The notes beneath the pieces were generated by a model that saw only the letters and a list, made by a program, of their open reading frames with translations, did no database searches and was not told the DNA's origin. Positions 24,137-31,849 of a stretch of 31,849 nucleotides of DNA are shown one piece after another (position 1 is the first letter of the stretch; every line of letters begins with the position of its first letter). The translations under genes were made by a program, and so were the position numbers. The stretch is taken from positions 1-31,849 of the forward strand of contig JAVBJW010000058.1 in assembly GCA_031546805.1 (NCBI GenBank), given 5' to 3'. The stretch comes from Mesenet sp031546805 (GTDB taxonomy: Bacteria > Pseudomonadota > Alphaproteobacteria > Rickettsiales > Anaplasmataceae).

Positions 24137-24550
24137 TCACAAAGATTTGAGTAATGATTTTACTGTTTCTGAGTTGCAACTTAGTATGACAATACGTGCA
24201 GGCGTAACTTGTTCGCTGTTTTTAACGCGAAAATCTGCCTTATATTTATAAAGTAATACTACTATTTCAGTATTATTATTAGACGTAGCATAATGTAGAG
24301 GTGTATTTTCAGAGTAGTTTTGAATGTTAGGATCTGCTCTATATTCAAGCAATAATTGCACTGTTTTGATGTTATTACTCAGTACAGCATGATGTAGAGG
24401 TGTATTGCCATTGTCATCCTGAATATTAGGTTTTGCTTTAAAGATAAGTAGTAGCTGCACGGGATTAATACATAGATCGCAATTCAAAAAATTATTTTTG
24501 ACTACTTTGTACAGTATCTCCCCTAATAATAACTTAATAGGTAAAAACAT
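24137..24550 (-). CDS. small ankyrin-repeat protein
   Basis: This 137-residue protein consists almost wholly of ankyrin repeats. A degenerate first unit (about 25-45, NPVQLLLIFKAKPNIQDD) is followed by GNTPLHHAVLSNNIKTVQLLLEYRADPN, then ENTPLHYATSNNNTEIVVLLYKYKADF, then a degenerate EQVTPARIVILSCNSETVKSLL. No signal peptide or catalytic domain is present. Anaplasmataceae ankyrin proteins are often secreted effectors, but nothing here shows secretion. It starts 25 bp after the FKBP-like gene on the same strand. It could be a truncated piece of a longer gene, because transposase scraps lie right behind it. Confidence 0.75.
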   Translation of the reverse strand: MFLPIKLLLGEILYKVVKNNFLNCDLCINPVQLLLIFKAKPNIQDDNGNTPLHHAVLSNNIKTVQLLLEYRADPNIQNYSENTPLHYATSNNNTEIVVLLYKYKADFRVKNSEQVTPARIVILSCNSETVKSLLKSL

Positions 24551-24575
24551 ATTATATCCTTTGATAATGTTAAAT

Positions 24576-25547
24576 TTACTTCAATGTAGAATGGACTTCT
24601 TGTACAATTTCAAGATTAATTATTGCTACACTTTGTGTGTCATACTGAATATTGCCAATAATCATATCATCAGTAGTTGTAAGAAGATCTGGAGGAGAGA
24701 TTATCGTTCGCTTTCCATCCCTTTGCATTTTTAGAACCCCAAGCTCAATAGCCAGTGGTACCTTACCATCTCCAACTTTAAAATGTACAGACTGATCACT
24801 GATAACTGGCTCACCATTGTATTTACGCACAGTATAATTAACTTCAACCTCATCACCACACATAACTGGAATACTATTTCCATGGCCTGCATCGTCAAAA
24901 ATCATTAAATTATCCACTGAAGCAGGAGATTCAGTTTCTACAGAAAGAAGCTTTACATAATAAGACTCATTATTGTTGATGTTTTTTTCTGCTTCATTTT
25001 CATCATTATTCATTGGACGATTTATTAAAATAACACGCTCTCCATCTTCTCTCATACCAATTATTCCCCAGTCTAATTCTTTACTAGCTCCTAGTTTAAA
25101 TTTAGTAATAGAGTCGACGTTAAAATTCATAAGCTTCTGCATATATTGTTCTTTACTGACATTATTATAATCTGGAATTTTATATATCTGAAGTAGAACT
25201 TCACTACCACACAAAGCTTTTTTACCTGTACCATTACTTATGTCATAAAAATTCACTAGATTCTTAAATTCCTTTTGCTTTTTTGCTTTTTGTAAATAAT
25301 CGAGCAGTCCGTGCTTTTCAATATAGTAGTCAATTCTAGCTTCTAGCATAGGTTTGAGTAAAGAATAAGCTATCGTTTGTATAATCCCACCACTAACATT
25401 AGTAAGTTCATACGCTTTTTCAGTTTTTTGATCTATTTTATCTTCTTTCTTCCTGCTTGCAAAATATGAAACAGATAAGTTAAGAGCAGCAGCAAGCAAA
25501 GTAAGCATGACTAATATTACTAATAATTTACCTATAAACCGTTTCAC
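24576..25547 (-). CDS. membrane-anchored protein with two FKBP-like domains
   Basis: This 323-residue protein has one N-terminal transmembrane segment (about 8-28), a helical stretch, then two similar domains. Domain 2 (about 228-318) looks like an FKBP-type peptidyl-prolyl isomerase: CGDEVEVNYTVRKYNGEPV, FKVGDGKVPLAIELGVLKMQRDGKR, SVAIINLEIV. Domain 1 (about 112-206) has the same plan: CGSEVLLQIYKI, FKLGASKELDWGIIGMREDGER, SYYVKLLSVE. Aromatic active-site residues are mostly not conserved, so it may be a chaperone or binding domain rather than an isomerase. It overlaps the upstream synthase gene by 4 bp. A periplasmic location is inferred. Confidence 0.6.
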   Translation of the reverse strand: MKRFIGKLLVILVMLTLLAAALNLSVSYFASRKKEDKIDQKTEKAYELTNVSGGIIQTIAYSLLKPMLEARIDYYIEKHGLLDYLQKAKKQKEFKNLVNFYDISNGTGKKALCGSEVLLQIYKIPDYNNVSKEQYMQKLMNFNVDSITKFKLGASKELDWGIIGMREDGERVILINRPMNNDENEAEKNINNNESYYVKLLSVETESPASVDNLMIFDDAGHGNSIPVMCGDEVEVNYTVRKYNGEPVISDQSVHFKVGDGKVPLAIELGVLKMQRDGKRTIISPPDLLTTTDDMIIGNIQYDTQSVAIINLEIVQEVHSTLK

Positions 25548-26362
25548 TGTAGATTGCCTATTAATTTTGTTAAATCATATAAATAACCAGCTTTTCCTGA
25601 AAATATATTAAGATGGTCAGCAGCAGCAGCAAGCAATTTACTCATATATTCTTTTGCATTGTCTAGACCAAGCAAATGTACAATATTATTCACTTCATTG
25701 TTTTGTAAATAATCAGCAAGATCATCCTTTACTTGAAATGCAAGGCCAATTTTAGTTCCATAGCTCGACAATGCTTGATATTCATCACTTGATGCATCAC
25801 CTATTATTGCTCCAATCTTACATGCAGCAGAGAAAAGCTCAGCAGTTTTCATTAAATGTATCTTATATATCTCATCATTATTACTATCTATATCCAAAAT
25901 TTGTCCACCTATCATGCCATTATATCCAATGGCTTCAGATAAAGTCTTAATGATTCTACAACATTTATCACTGCTTTCTATAGCAGTAGACAATACCTCA
26001 AATGCTAGGGTAAGCAACGCATCCCCTGCAAGTATTGCAGTTGCTTCATCAAATTTTTTATGACAGCTGAGCTGACCCCTACGAAAGTCACTATTATCCA
26101 TGCTAGGTAGGTCGTCATGTATTAAGGAGTAAACATGCACAAACTCAATCGCAGCAGCAACTTGCATCAGCTTATCTGTATTAACGCCAAAAATCCAAGA
26201 AGAGGCAGCAGCAAGAAAAGGCCGTAAGTGTTTAGCAGGGGCAAAAACACTATAACGCATAGCTGAATATAACTTGTTAGAATCATTAATTTTAGGCAAT
26301 ATCCTATCCATTTCGCAAGTCAGCAACTTACTAAAATCACTAATCACAACTACAACGGACAA
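25544..26362 (-). CDS. ispA: short-chain prenyl diphosphate synthase (farnesyl/geranylgeranyl type)
   Basis: This is a 272-residue polyprenyl synthase. The first aspartate motif is DDLPSMD at 83-89, with the two-residue insertion typical of bacterial FPP and GGPP synthases, followed by FRRG. GDALLTLAFEVL and the second motif KDDLADY (about 217) are present. It would supply the primer for the longer-chain enzyme encoded at 1255. The protein is shorter than the usual 295-300 residues, mainly at the C-terminus. Its stop overlaps the start of the FKBP-like gene by 4 bp, so the two are coupled. Confidence 0.85.
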   Translation of the reverse strand: MSVVVVISDFSKLLTCEMDRILPKINDSNKLYSAMRYSVFAPAKHLRPFLAAASSWIFGVNTDKLMQVAAAIEFVHVYSLIHDDLPSMDNSDFRRGQLSCHKKFDEATAILAGDALLTLAFEVLSTAIESSDKCCRIIKTLSEAIGYNGMIGGQILDIDSNNDEIYKIHLMKTAELFSAACKIGAIIGDASSDEYQALSSYGTKIGLAFQVKDDLADYLQNNEVNNIVHLLGLDNAKEYMSKLLAAAADHLNIFSGKAGYLYDLTKLIGNLQ

Positions 26363-26760
26363 ATTACTTAAATTTTAATTTAAACAGCAATATAATTGGT
26401 TATTTAGTGAGATATTGCAAGTATTTTAATACATTTAGAACATACCTTGGAATTGCTTAAAATAATTTTATGATTGTAAAATTAGGTTAAATTATTAACA
26501 GCAGTAAAAAGTTTATTACCCCAAATTTAGGAGAAAAACCATAGACTTGAACTCAATTCTTTGAATGTATATGTAGAGAGAGTAGGAGAATGTGGAGTAA
26601 TATAGAAAAGGTAGCCATTTGGTGTATGAATGTACATATTATTTAGTATGAAATATAGATACTTGTGGGAGAAATAGGGGAAATCAAAGAGATTATCCAA
26701 GCAGAGATTATCAATCGTTTTAGCTTTTTGTTAGTAAAGCATGTGTTTTATATTTGTAGT
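26363..26760. other. 398-bp region upstream of the PilM-like gene
   Basis: The reading frame of the PilM-like gene is open back to a GTG at 26665, but the first 32 residues of that extension lack any PilM feature. The rest holds short broken coding-like stretches (for example around 26560-26640) and no recognisable RNA gene or strong promoter. Confidence 0.4.
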
Positions 26761-28257
26761 ATGACTTATCAATATAAACTCAGCATGTTCTTTAAAAATT
26801 TTAAATATAAGAATAAAATCATTATCCTGCTTGGAGAAGATGGAGCTGTATTATTACATATAAAAAACAACGTATTGGTAGACAGATGCTTCATACAAGA
26901 TGTAAAAGAATTTACTAACCTTAAGTCCTATATTGCATCTGATAAGAGAACACATATATATTTAGTATTAAATCATATAGATCAGGATTATACTCTACAA
27001 AACATTCCAGATGTAGGTAGACTCAATATTTATTCTATTGTTAGGACAAAATTAAAACATATTCCTAATAATAACTTGAAAGCTGCCTTTCTGCTTTCAC
27101 AGCCTAATAAATCAGAAGAAAGCTGGCAATATATGTTTGTAAGTATTGAACTAAATGATTCTATAAATAGTTGGCTTGAATTAATTATTAGCTCTGGTGG
27201 TAATTTTAAAGGAATGTTAATGCTTCCAATTGAGATGGTTAGCATATTGAATGCAATTTCATCAAATAATAAATCAGAGGAAACTAGGACAAATAATAGC
27301 TGGAACATTGTAGTTGTATGTACTAGAACAGGAGGATTTAGGCAATTGGTAACAAAAAACAATAAGATGGTATTTACACGCCTTATATCATTTACCAATG
27401 ATACTTTGCAAAATGTAATTGCTGGCAGCATATATCAAGAAATTCAAAACACTATTCAGTATTTAGGAAGATTTGATTTCAATAAAAATGACTTGTTAAA
27501 CTTGTATATAGTAGTACCACAAGATATTAAATTTGGCCTAACAACAATTAAATTTTCTGAAGACAATGTTAATATTCTTACTCCTTATGAGCTATCTAAG
27601 GCTTTAAAATTAACGTATACAGCAAACCCAAATGACAAATTTTGCGATACTGTCCTGTTATATTCTATTATAGAAAACAAACCTACAATTGTTCTACATA
27701 CAAAACAGACCAAAGAGTTTTTAAGACTTACGTTGTTTAACTTATACTTTCCACATTTTTTGTCGTCAACACTATTACTACTGTTTATAATTAATGCTCT
27801 TTTCGCTTTTGATTTGTATTCAAATTACCAAAGAAAAAATAGTCTATTGCAAAATGAAGAAATGCTAAAGATTCAATTACAAGATTTAAACAACAATTAT
27901 AACATACAAGAAATGTATGAAATTTCCGAAATGGTTGACATACATAACATATTGTCCAACTTCAACTATTCTCCACTGTCACAAATTAAGTATATTAATA
28001 AAATAAAAATTGATAATTTAGAACTAAAATCCTTTTATTGGAAAATAGATAATGAAGTGAATATAATGGACATGAAATTAAAATATCACTTGCAATCAGA
28101 TAGTGATGTTTTTCATAAATATGAAGACTTAAAACAAAATTTAAATACTGTGTTTTATAATCATAAAATAGGTTTTTCTGAACTTCCATCTGTAGTAGGA
28201 ATGGGAGAAAAAGATGTAATGATAGATGTTAATATAAATAAAATAGCAAAAGAATGA
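26761..28257 (+). CDS. PilM/PilN-like (GspL-like) inner-membrane assembly protein
   Basis: From the ATG at 26761 this is a 498-residue protein. GTG at 26665 and ATG at 26785 are other possible starts. The first about 330 residues look like an actin-fold PilM/GspL cytoplasmic domain, with a first strand KIIILLGEDGAVLLHI and a later phosphate-like strand SWNIVVVCTRTGGFRQLV. A single transmembrane helix (about 335-357) is followed by a coiled coil (QRKNSLLQNEEMLKIQLQDL) and a small C-terminal domain like PilN or periplasmic GspL. The start of the next gene overlaps its stop, as pilM-N-O genes do. The homology is remote and rests on architecture and order. Confidence 0.55.
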   Translation: MTYQYKLSMFFKNFKYKNKIIILLGEDGAVLLHIKNNVLVDRCFIQDVKEFTNLKSYIASDKRTHIYLVLNHIDQDYTLQNIPDVGRLNIYSIVRTKLKHIPNNNLKAAFLLSQPNKSEESWQYMFVSIELNDSINSWLELIISSGGNFKGMLMLPIEMVSILNAISSNNKSEETRTNNSWNIVVVCTRTGGFRQLVTKNNKMVFTRLISFTNDTLQNVIAGSIYQEIQNTIQYLGRFDFNKNDLLNLYIVVPQDIKFGLTTIKFSEDNVNILTPYELSKALKLTYTANPNDKFCDTVLLYSIIENKPTIVLHTKQTKEFLRLTLFNLYFPHFLSSTLLLLFIINALFAFDLYSNYQRKNSLLQNEEMLKIQLQDLNNNYNIQEMYEISEMVDIHNILSNFNYSPLSQIKYINKIKIDNLELKSFYWKIDNEVNIMDMKLKYHLQSDSDVFHKYEDLKQNLNTVFYNHKIGFSELPSVVGMGEKDVMIDVNINKIAKE

Positions 28258-28859
28258 ACTTCCTCAAAAAAAAAATAATAATTAAATTATTTTTCTATTT
28301 ATTTTTTTTTATAATTTTAACAACAACACTGTTTTTAAGTTTTACTTATAATAAGGAGTTAGAATATCTAAATAAAAATATAGAGATAAAAAATAAGGTT
28401 ATTAATCTACAAATAGCAGATGTTCAAAAAAAAGAAGCGATACTAGTTACGAACCTAGATTTATGGAAAAAAATCTCTTCTACAAATATACATAACAATA
28501 AATATATTACTAACCTTAGTATTATGCTTAATGAATTATATAAAGAATATGCAATATTAAGGCCAGAAATATTTATTTCTATACCTCAAGAAGCTAAAAT
28601 TCCATATAATAATATGTATGTCAAAGTGATAAAGAGTAGAATTAATTTGCACTTCAGCTCAGTAAGCGATAGAAACGTTTTTCTATTTATTAATGCATTA
28701 AATATGCTGCCAGGCTATGCTATAATTGAGTCGTTTTCTCTAGTCAAAGAGAAAGATATCACACCTGAAGTTATAGATTACGCTATGAATGGTAGTTTTA
28801 TAGAAACTGTTATAGGGCACATTATTTTTGATTGGTATAGCTTAGTTAAGCTTGTATAG
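28254..28859 (+). CDS. PilO/GspM-like membrane protein
   Basis: This 201-residue protein has one N-terminal transmembrane helix (about 9-30), a coiled coil (about 32-65), and a C-terminal alpha/beta domain containing VKVIKSRINLHFSSVSDRNVFLFINALNMLPGYAIIESFSL. That reads like the PilO/GspM ferredoxin-like domain. It overlaps the preceding gene by the ATGA tetranucleotide. An A10 tract (28266-28275) and a T9 tract (28302-28310) lie within the first 20 codons. Identity depends on context and architecture and I see no catalytic motifs. Confidence 0.5.
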   Translation: MNFLKKKIIIKLFFYLFFFIILTTTLFLSFTYNKELEYLNKNIEIKNKVINLQIADVQKKEAILVTNLDLWKKISSTNIHNNKYITNLSIMLNELYKEYAILRPEIFISIPQEAKIPYNNMYVKVIKSRINLHFSSVSDRNVFLFINALNMLPGYAIIESFSLVKEKDITPEVIDYAMNGSFIETVIGHIIFDWYSLVKLV

Positions 28860-29016
28860 GTTTATAAGGTTATAATATTCCTCTTTTGCAATTCTACTAA
28901 CCCCAACTAAGTATTGGAAAAAACTGAAAGTGGTATGAAAAAGAGGGTTTTTTAGGCTTTAAACAGTAAGCCATAATGGTAGACATAATGTGGATTAAAA
29001 GAAAAGGGACTGCTAA
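28860..29016. other. gene-free stretch between the PilO-like gene and the IS1 relic
   Basis: It is AT-rich with no recognised ORF or RNA gene. A run of six T (28948-28953) follows an A/G-rich stretch, but no stable stem is clear. It may include the far end of the IS1 element. Confidence 0.3.
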
Positions 29017-29599
29017 TTAAAAATAGATTTTAAAAAAGCAAAGAGTAAGTGCAATCATATGTTTAGACTTAGAATAACATTTTGTTTTGCGTTGAAATCT
29101 GCATATGTAGTGACGAAGTGTAGCATTTATACTCTCAATCATCTGAGTATTCCAATGACATGTTCCTTTTTAGGCTCGATAAGAAATCAGTAATTAGGAT
29201 GCAGGTTTTTTATCAACTTCCAGATAAGTTTAGCTGATCTTTTTGTTCGGTTACCACAAAAAATGGCAACTGTTTTCGCGCATATAGCAACCAAACTCTA
29301 TACTGTTTTTTTAGATGTAATGCCCAACTATCTAAATTTGCAGAACAGCCTTAATATCAGTATTTTTCCACATTCTTGAATAAGCTTTTCGCCCATTGAC
29401 CTTGTCCATTTTAAAATCGTCACATTACTAACATTTAAAATGCGTCCCAAGCCCTTCAAGGTATAATTTCAATGCCTGAAATCGCATATATCCTTTCTTA
29501 AGGTCCAATGCTCTTACTGTCTTTACAGTTATAACGCTGAAACCATTCTATATAACTATTTTTACAATATTTCTTGCCTCCACAATATTTACATTTCAT
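29017..29599 (-). mobile_element. decayed IS1-family insertion sequence (InsA/InsB remnants)
   Basis: Minus-strand frames read MKCKYCGGKKYCKNSYIEWF then QRYNCKDS (an InsA-type zinc-binding start), MRFQALKLYLEGLGTHF and SNVTILKWTRSMGEK, then IESINATLRHYICRFQRKTK and CYSKSKHMIALTL (the InsB C-terminus). The order is right for one IS1 element, but many frameshifts and stops separate the parts. It is not functional. Confidence 0.75.
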
Positions 29600-29689
29600 C
29601 TCAATTTCCCATTTTAATTATAATCTATCTATTTAGTATTAGTAATCCCAGAAAAGAGGCAGGTCATGAAGCAGTAAATAAAGTATTTT

Positions 29690-29827
29690 CAGAAAGCTGT
29701 TGGGAGAGCTTTTGAAAATGATAATTTTAACGAGGTAGGTACATTAATTGAGATAGTTGAAAAGTGTGGTATTGATGTTAGAGTAAATCCAACTAATAAC
29801 AGAACTACTGAAAGGCATGGTCAATAG
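29690..29827 (+). pseudogene. C-terminal remnant of an unidentified gene
   Basis: An open stretch of 46 codons without a start reads QKAVGRAFENDNFNEVGTLI and ends RTTERHGQ followed by TAG. The first 20 residues vaguely resemble an ankyrin unit. It is trapped between the IS1 and IS5 relics. The family is unknown. Confidence 0.35.
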
Positions 29828-29969
29828 CTAAATTTATGCATCAGGTAAGATTTTCCAAATTTTAGACTATCCAAAACTGCTCTAGCTTCCACCTTTGAGG
29901 TGATTAATTTGTTAAAGTATGCTATATAAAATAGACCTTTTACATAACAAAGAAAAGGTTGTGGTATAA

Positions 29970-30425
29970 GGGAAGTGATATTGGTAGAAATTAGAACAAA
30001 TAGAAAAGCTTGATGAATTCGAAGATTGACATGGGTAAAGAAGGCAACTTTCAGTAGGATGGTGGAAATTTTGGATATAAGCGAAAAAAAAGCAAACTCT
30101 GCATAGAAGATAGACTACTTATGGCATTGGAATATATGAGAGAACTTATTTCCATATAATTATGTATGGCTTATAAAATCGTAAGATGGATTGAAAATAC
30201 GTTGATAAGACATTCTGATTTTGCGTTATCAGGGAGAAAAGAGCTTATGAGCCAAAGAATGGTAGTAGAAAATGTGATTGATTTATTAAAAAGATTTAAA
30301 ATTATCGCTATCGAAATCGGAGGAAGCATTTTGGCCTGAGATTCAATTTAATTGCAGGAATTTACAATTTCTGGTTGATCTCATCAGTTATGTAAGAAGT
30401 TTAATGAATAAGATTTTAGTCTGAT
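29970..30425 (+). mobile_element. decayed IS5-family transposase with internal deletion
   Basis: Plus-strand frames read WVKKATFSRMVEILDISE, LCIEDRLLMALEYMREL, YKIVRWIENTLIRHSDFALS, then directly MVVENVIDLLKRFKIIA and RYRNRRKHFGLRFNLIAGIY. The central DDE part (between FALSGRKEL and the VENVI helix) is missing, and several frameshifts occur. The tail matches the relics at 12003-12190 and about 23925. It runs up to the end of folB. Confidence 0.75.
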
Positions 30426-30458
30426 GGAATAAATCGTTTAATTGTATTGGAAAACAGA

Positions 30459-30821
30459 TCAATTTTTAAATATTTTTAAATTATCCTGTTTCCCCTCTAT
30501 CGCTACTGAAACTTTTCCAATTCCATCTAATGCAGATGGTTTTGAAATTTGTAAATAGCAGTGCAATATTTTATTATTTTGCATAATATAATCTAGCAGT
30601 TTTTTTGCTAATTCTTCAAGCAAATTACATCTACAATTTATAACAAAATATTTGATATCTTTACTCAATTCATAATAATCAACTATGCTAGATGTGTCCA
30701 TACTGACTAACACATCAGTAGTAATTAACAACTTTTGAGTAATAACTTTTTCCCAATTATAACAGCCAATTTTAGCATATAAGGGTAAGTTTTTTATTTG
30801 TATTTTAATTGTATTTTGCAA
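30459..30821 (-). CDS. folB: dihydroneopterin aldolase FolB
   Basis: FolB cleaves dihydroneopterin to hydroxymethyl-dihydropterin and glycolaldehyde in folate synthesis. At 120 residues it is the normal length. IKIQIKNLPLYAKIGCYNWEK is the start of the tunnel fold, SSIVDYYELSKDI matches the D-Y-x-x-L segment, LLEELAKKL holds the conserved Glu, and ISKPSALDGIGKVSVAIE contains the KP(S)A motif with the catalytic Lys. A 68-bp part of this gene is duplicated at 19561-19628. Decayed transposase DNA runs up to its 3' end, but the gene itself looks intact. Confidence 0.85.
   Translation of the reverse strand: MQNTIKIQIKNLPLYAKIGCYNWEKVITQKLLITTDVLVSMDTSSIVDYYELSKDIKYFVINCRCNLLEELAKKLLDYIMQNNKILHCYLQISKPSALDGIGKVSVAIEGKQDNLKIFKN
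30688..30755. repeat. 68-bp folB segment, copy 2 (in the intact gene)
   Basis: This is the partner of 19561-19628, in the same orientation. It encodes residues from about WEKVITQKLL to VSMDTSS of FolB. Confidence 0.9.
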
Positions 30822-30869
30822 AAAGATAAACTAATATATATAAACAAAATATAGGGTTTTATTATAGAC

Positions 30870-31472
30870 ATGCTCAAGTTCTTTTTCAAACAGTTCTTTT
30901 TATTTATGCCAAAAGTAAAAATGGACGAGAGAGGAATATGCTATGTTGCTGGGTTTATGCGCTATACAACTGTGTTTCTTGATTTATTAACACTAATTTT
31001 TCTGTTGTATGTAACAAGCTTTAGCTTCAACTACATATTTATCGATGGCAGTAATAGAGAGTTATTTAAGGTAATGGAAAAATACTCAATGCAAATGCCA
31101 CTTGCCAAAGAAGAAGAAATAATTAAAAATAGACAGATCAAATTGATCTTAGCAAATCAGGTAGTCCAGTTTATTGCACTTTTTATATTCATAATATCGA
31201 TGTGGGTAAAGTTTGCTGCAACCCCTGCTAAGTTGTTATTTGGTTTTAGGGTTGTAGATGCAACAACACTGAAAAAGATCACGTTTAAACAGGCAGTTAA
31301 AAGATTTTTTACTTCTATACTGTCAGCCATCCCATTATTTCTTGGTTTTATATGGGCAAATTTTGATAAACGAGGTCAAACATGGCATGATAAAATTGCA
31401 AATACTGTGATTGTCACTAATAAAAGTTTACTTCACTACTATAAGGCTATGGATAAATTGTATAACATTTAG
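30870..31472 (+). CDS. RDD-family membrane protein
   Basis: This 200-residue protein has the RDD plan: an N-terminal helix with FMRYTTVFLDLLTLIFLLYVTSF (Arg and Asp kept), a loop of about 60 residues, a second helix (about 97-115, VVQFIALFIFIISMWV), and a third (about 150-165) after ATPAKLLFGFRVVDATTLKKITFKQAVKRFF. It ends with the conserved DKRGQTWHDKIANTVIV. Function is unknown; RDD proteins are suspected transporters. It is divergent from folB, with 48 bp between the two starts. Confidence 0.8.
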   Translation: MLKFFFKQFFLFMPKVKMDERGICYVAGFMRYTTVFLDLLTLIFLLYVTSFSFNYIFIDGSNRELFKVMEKYSMQMPLAKEEEIIKNRQIKLILANQVVQFIALFIFIISMWVKFAATPAKLLFGFRVVDATTLKKITFKQAVKRFFTSILSAIPLFLGFIWANFDKRGQTWHDKIANTVIVTNKSLLHYYKAMDKLYNI

Positions 31473-31849
31473 GCTTTTTGCCAAATTTAATCCCCCTGTA
31501 AAAGAGAAGAAATGGATAAAATACTAAAAGGTATACTAAATTTAGCAGGAGGAGAGTAGCAATAAGTTATGAAAAATAAGTTTTTAGGTAATTAACAGAT
31601 AAGAAAATTTAAACATAGGATCTGCAGCGAATCAATGATTAGGAGAAAAAGAGCTTAGTTATGTAAAAGCAGATAAGTTAAAAAGCATCCAGATCATACT
31701 CTTGTAGCAATAATCTGTACTAACCAAAACTTAATCTGACAAATGAGAATTAACTGACAGAAAAATTGAAAAACTAATATTAGAATCTTTTTTTATGTTA
31801 CTAATGTTTTTCTGAAAAGCAATATATCAATAAAGTTTGTATAGGGTAG
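31473..31849. other. gene-free right edge
   Basis: 377 bp without a recognised gene. Short coding-like pieces (for example ELTDRKIEKLILESFF, plus strand, near 31750-31800) suggest decayed DNA, possibly another insertion-sequence relic, but I cannot identify it. Confidence 0.35.

Noticed and set aside
26665..26760. GTG start giving the PilM-like protein 32 extra residues
   Set aside because: The extension has no PilM-like feature and no ribosome-binding site. ATG at 26761 or 26785 is preferred.
1..31849. CRISPR arrays, rRNA genes and phage modules
   Set aside because: No regularly spaced repeats, rRNA signatures or phage structural genes are visible in the window.

Overview
The window is about 31.8 kb of very AT-rich DNA with compact housekeeping genes, little strand bias and many decayed insertion sequences. 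Gene content fits an obligate intracellular alphaproteobacterium of the Anaplasmataceae (Wolbachia/Ehrlichia-like). The evidence is an IscR domain fused to a cysteine desulfurase heading an isc/hsc operon, a DUF2125 protein and CcmH, an ankyrin-repeat protein, GatB, a short NrdA, and IS5-, IS1- and probable IS982-type remnants. A stand-alone argG is more Ehrlichia-like than Wolbachia-like in my recollection, so I do not assign a genus.

Layout. 1-300: left edge with a possible frameshifted minus-strand fragment and an IS-end-like motif. 297-3078: an SDR-like oxidoreductase, a long-chain polyprenyl diphosphate synthase and an alpha/beta hydrolase. 3079-3203: a divergent control region with an inverted repeat over a good -35 box. 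3204-11781: one long co-directional cluster, iscR-desulfurase fusion, iscS, iscU, iscA, hscB, hscA, fdx, DUF2125, ccmH, closed by a perfect inverted repeat. 11806-12921: overlapping transposase relics and the tail of an unidentified gene. 12941-18142 (minus): gatB, then a TPR-methyltransferase, nrdA and ruvX. 18502-20984 (plus): a PilT/GspE-like ATPase with a broken Walker A motif, a chimeric gene scrap containing folB DNA, and argG. 21031-23590 (minus): a PQQ-type beta-propeller protein and lpd. 23591-24136: transposase scraps. 24137-26362 (minus): ispA-like synthase, a membrane protein with two FKBP-like domains, and a small ankyrin protein. 26761-28859 (plus): a PilM/PilN-like (GspL-like) protein and a PilO-like protein. 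28860-30458: decayed IS1 and IS5 elements. 30459-31472: folB and an RDD membrane protein.

Two things stand out. First, iscS carries an in-frame internal duplication of about 210 residues (233-codon offset). The first copy has lost the PLP-binding lysine (Lys to Glu) and the second has an altered GGGQE loop. The gene lies directly after the IscR-desulfurase fusion, so the operon encodes three desulfurase core segments, two of which keep the PLP lysine. Second, three separated genes look like highly diverged pieces of a type IV pilus or type II secretion inner-membrane machine: an ATPase lacking the Walker lysine, a PilM-PilN fusion and a PilO-like protein. This may be a remodelled envelope apparatus.

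All calls come from reading the sequence and from family knowledge. No database search was run.
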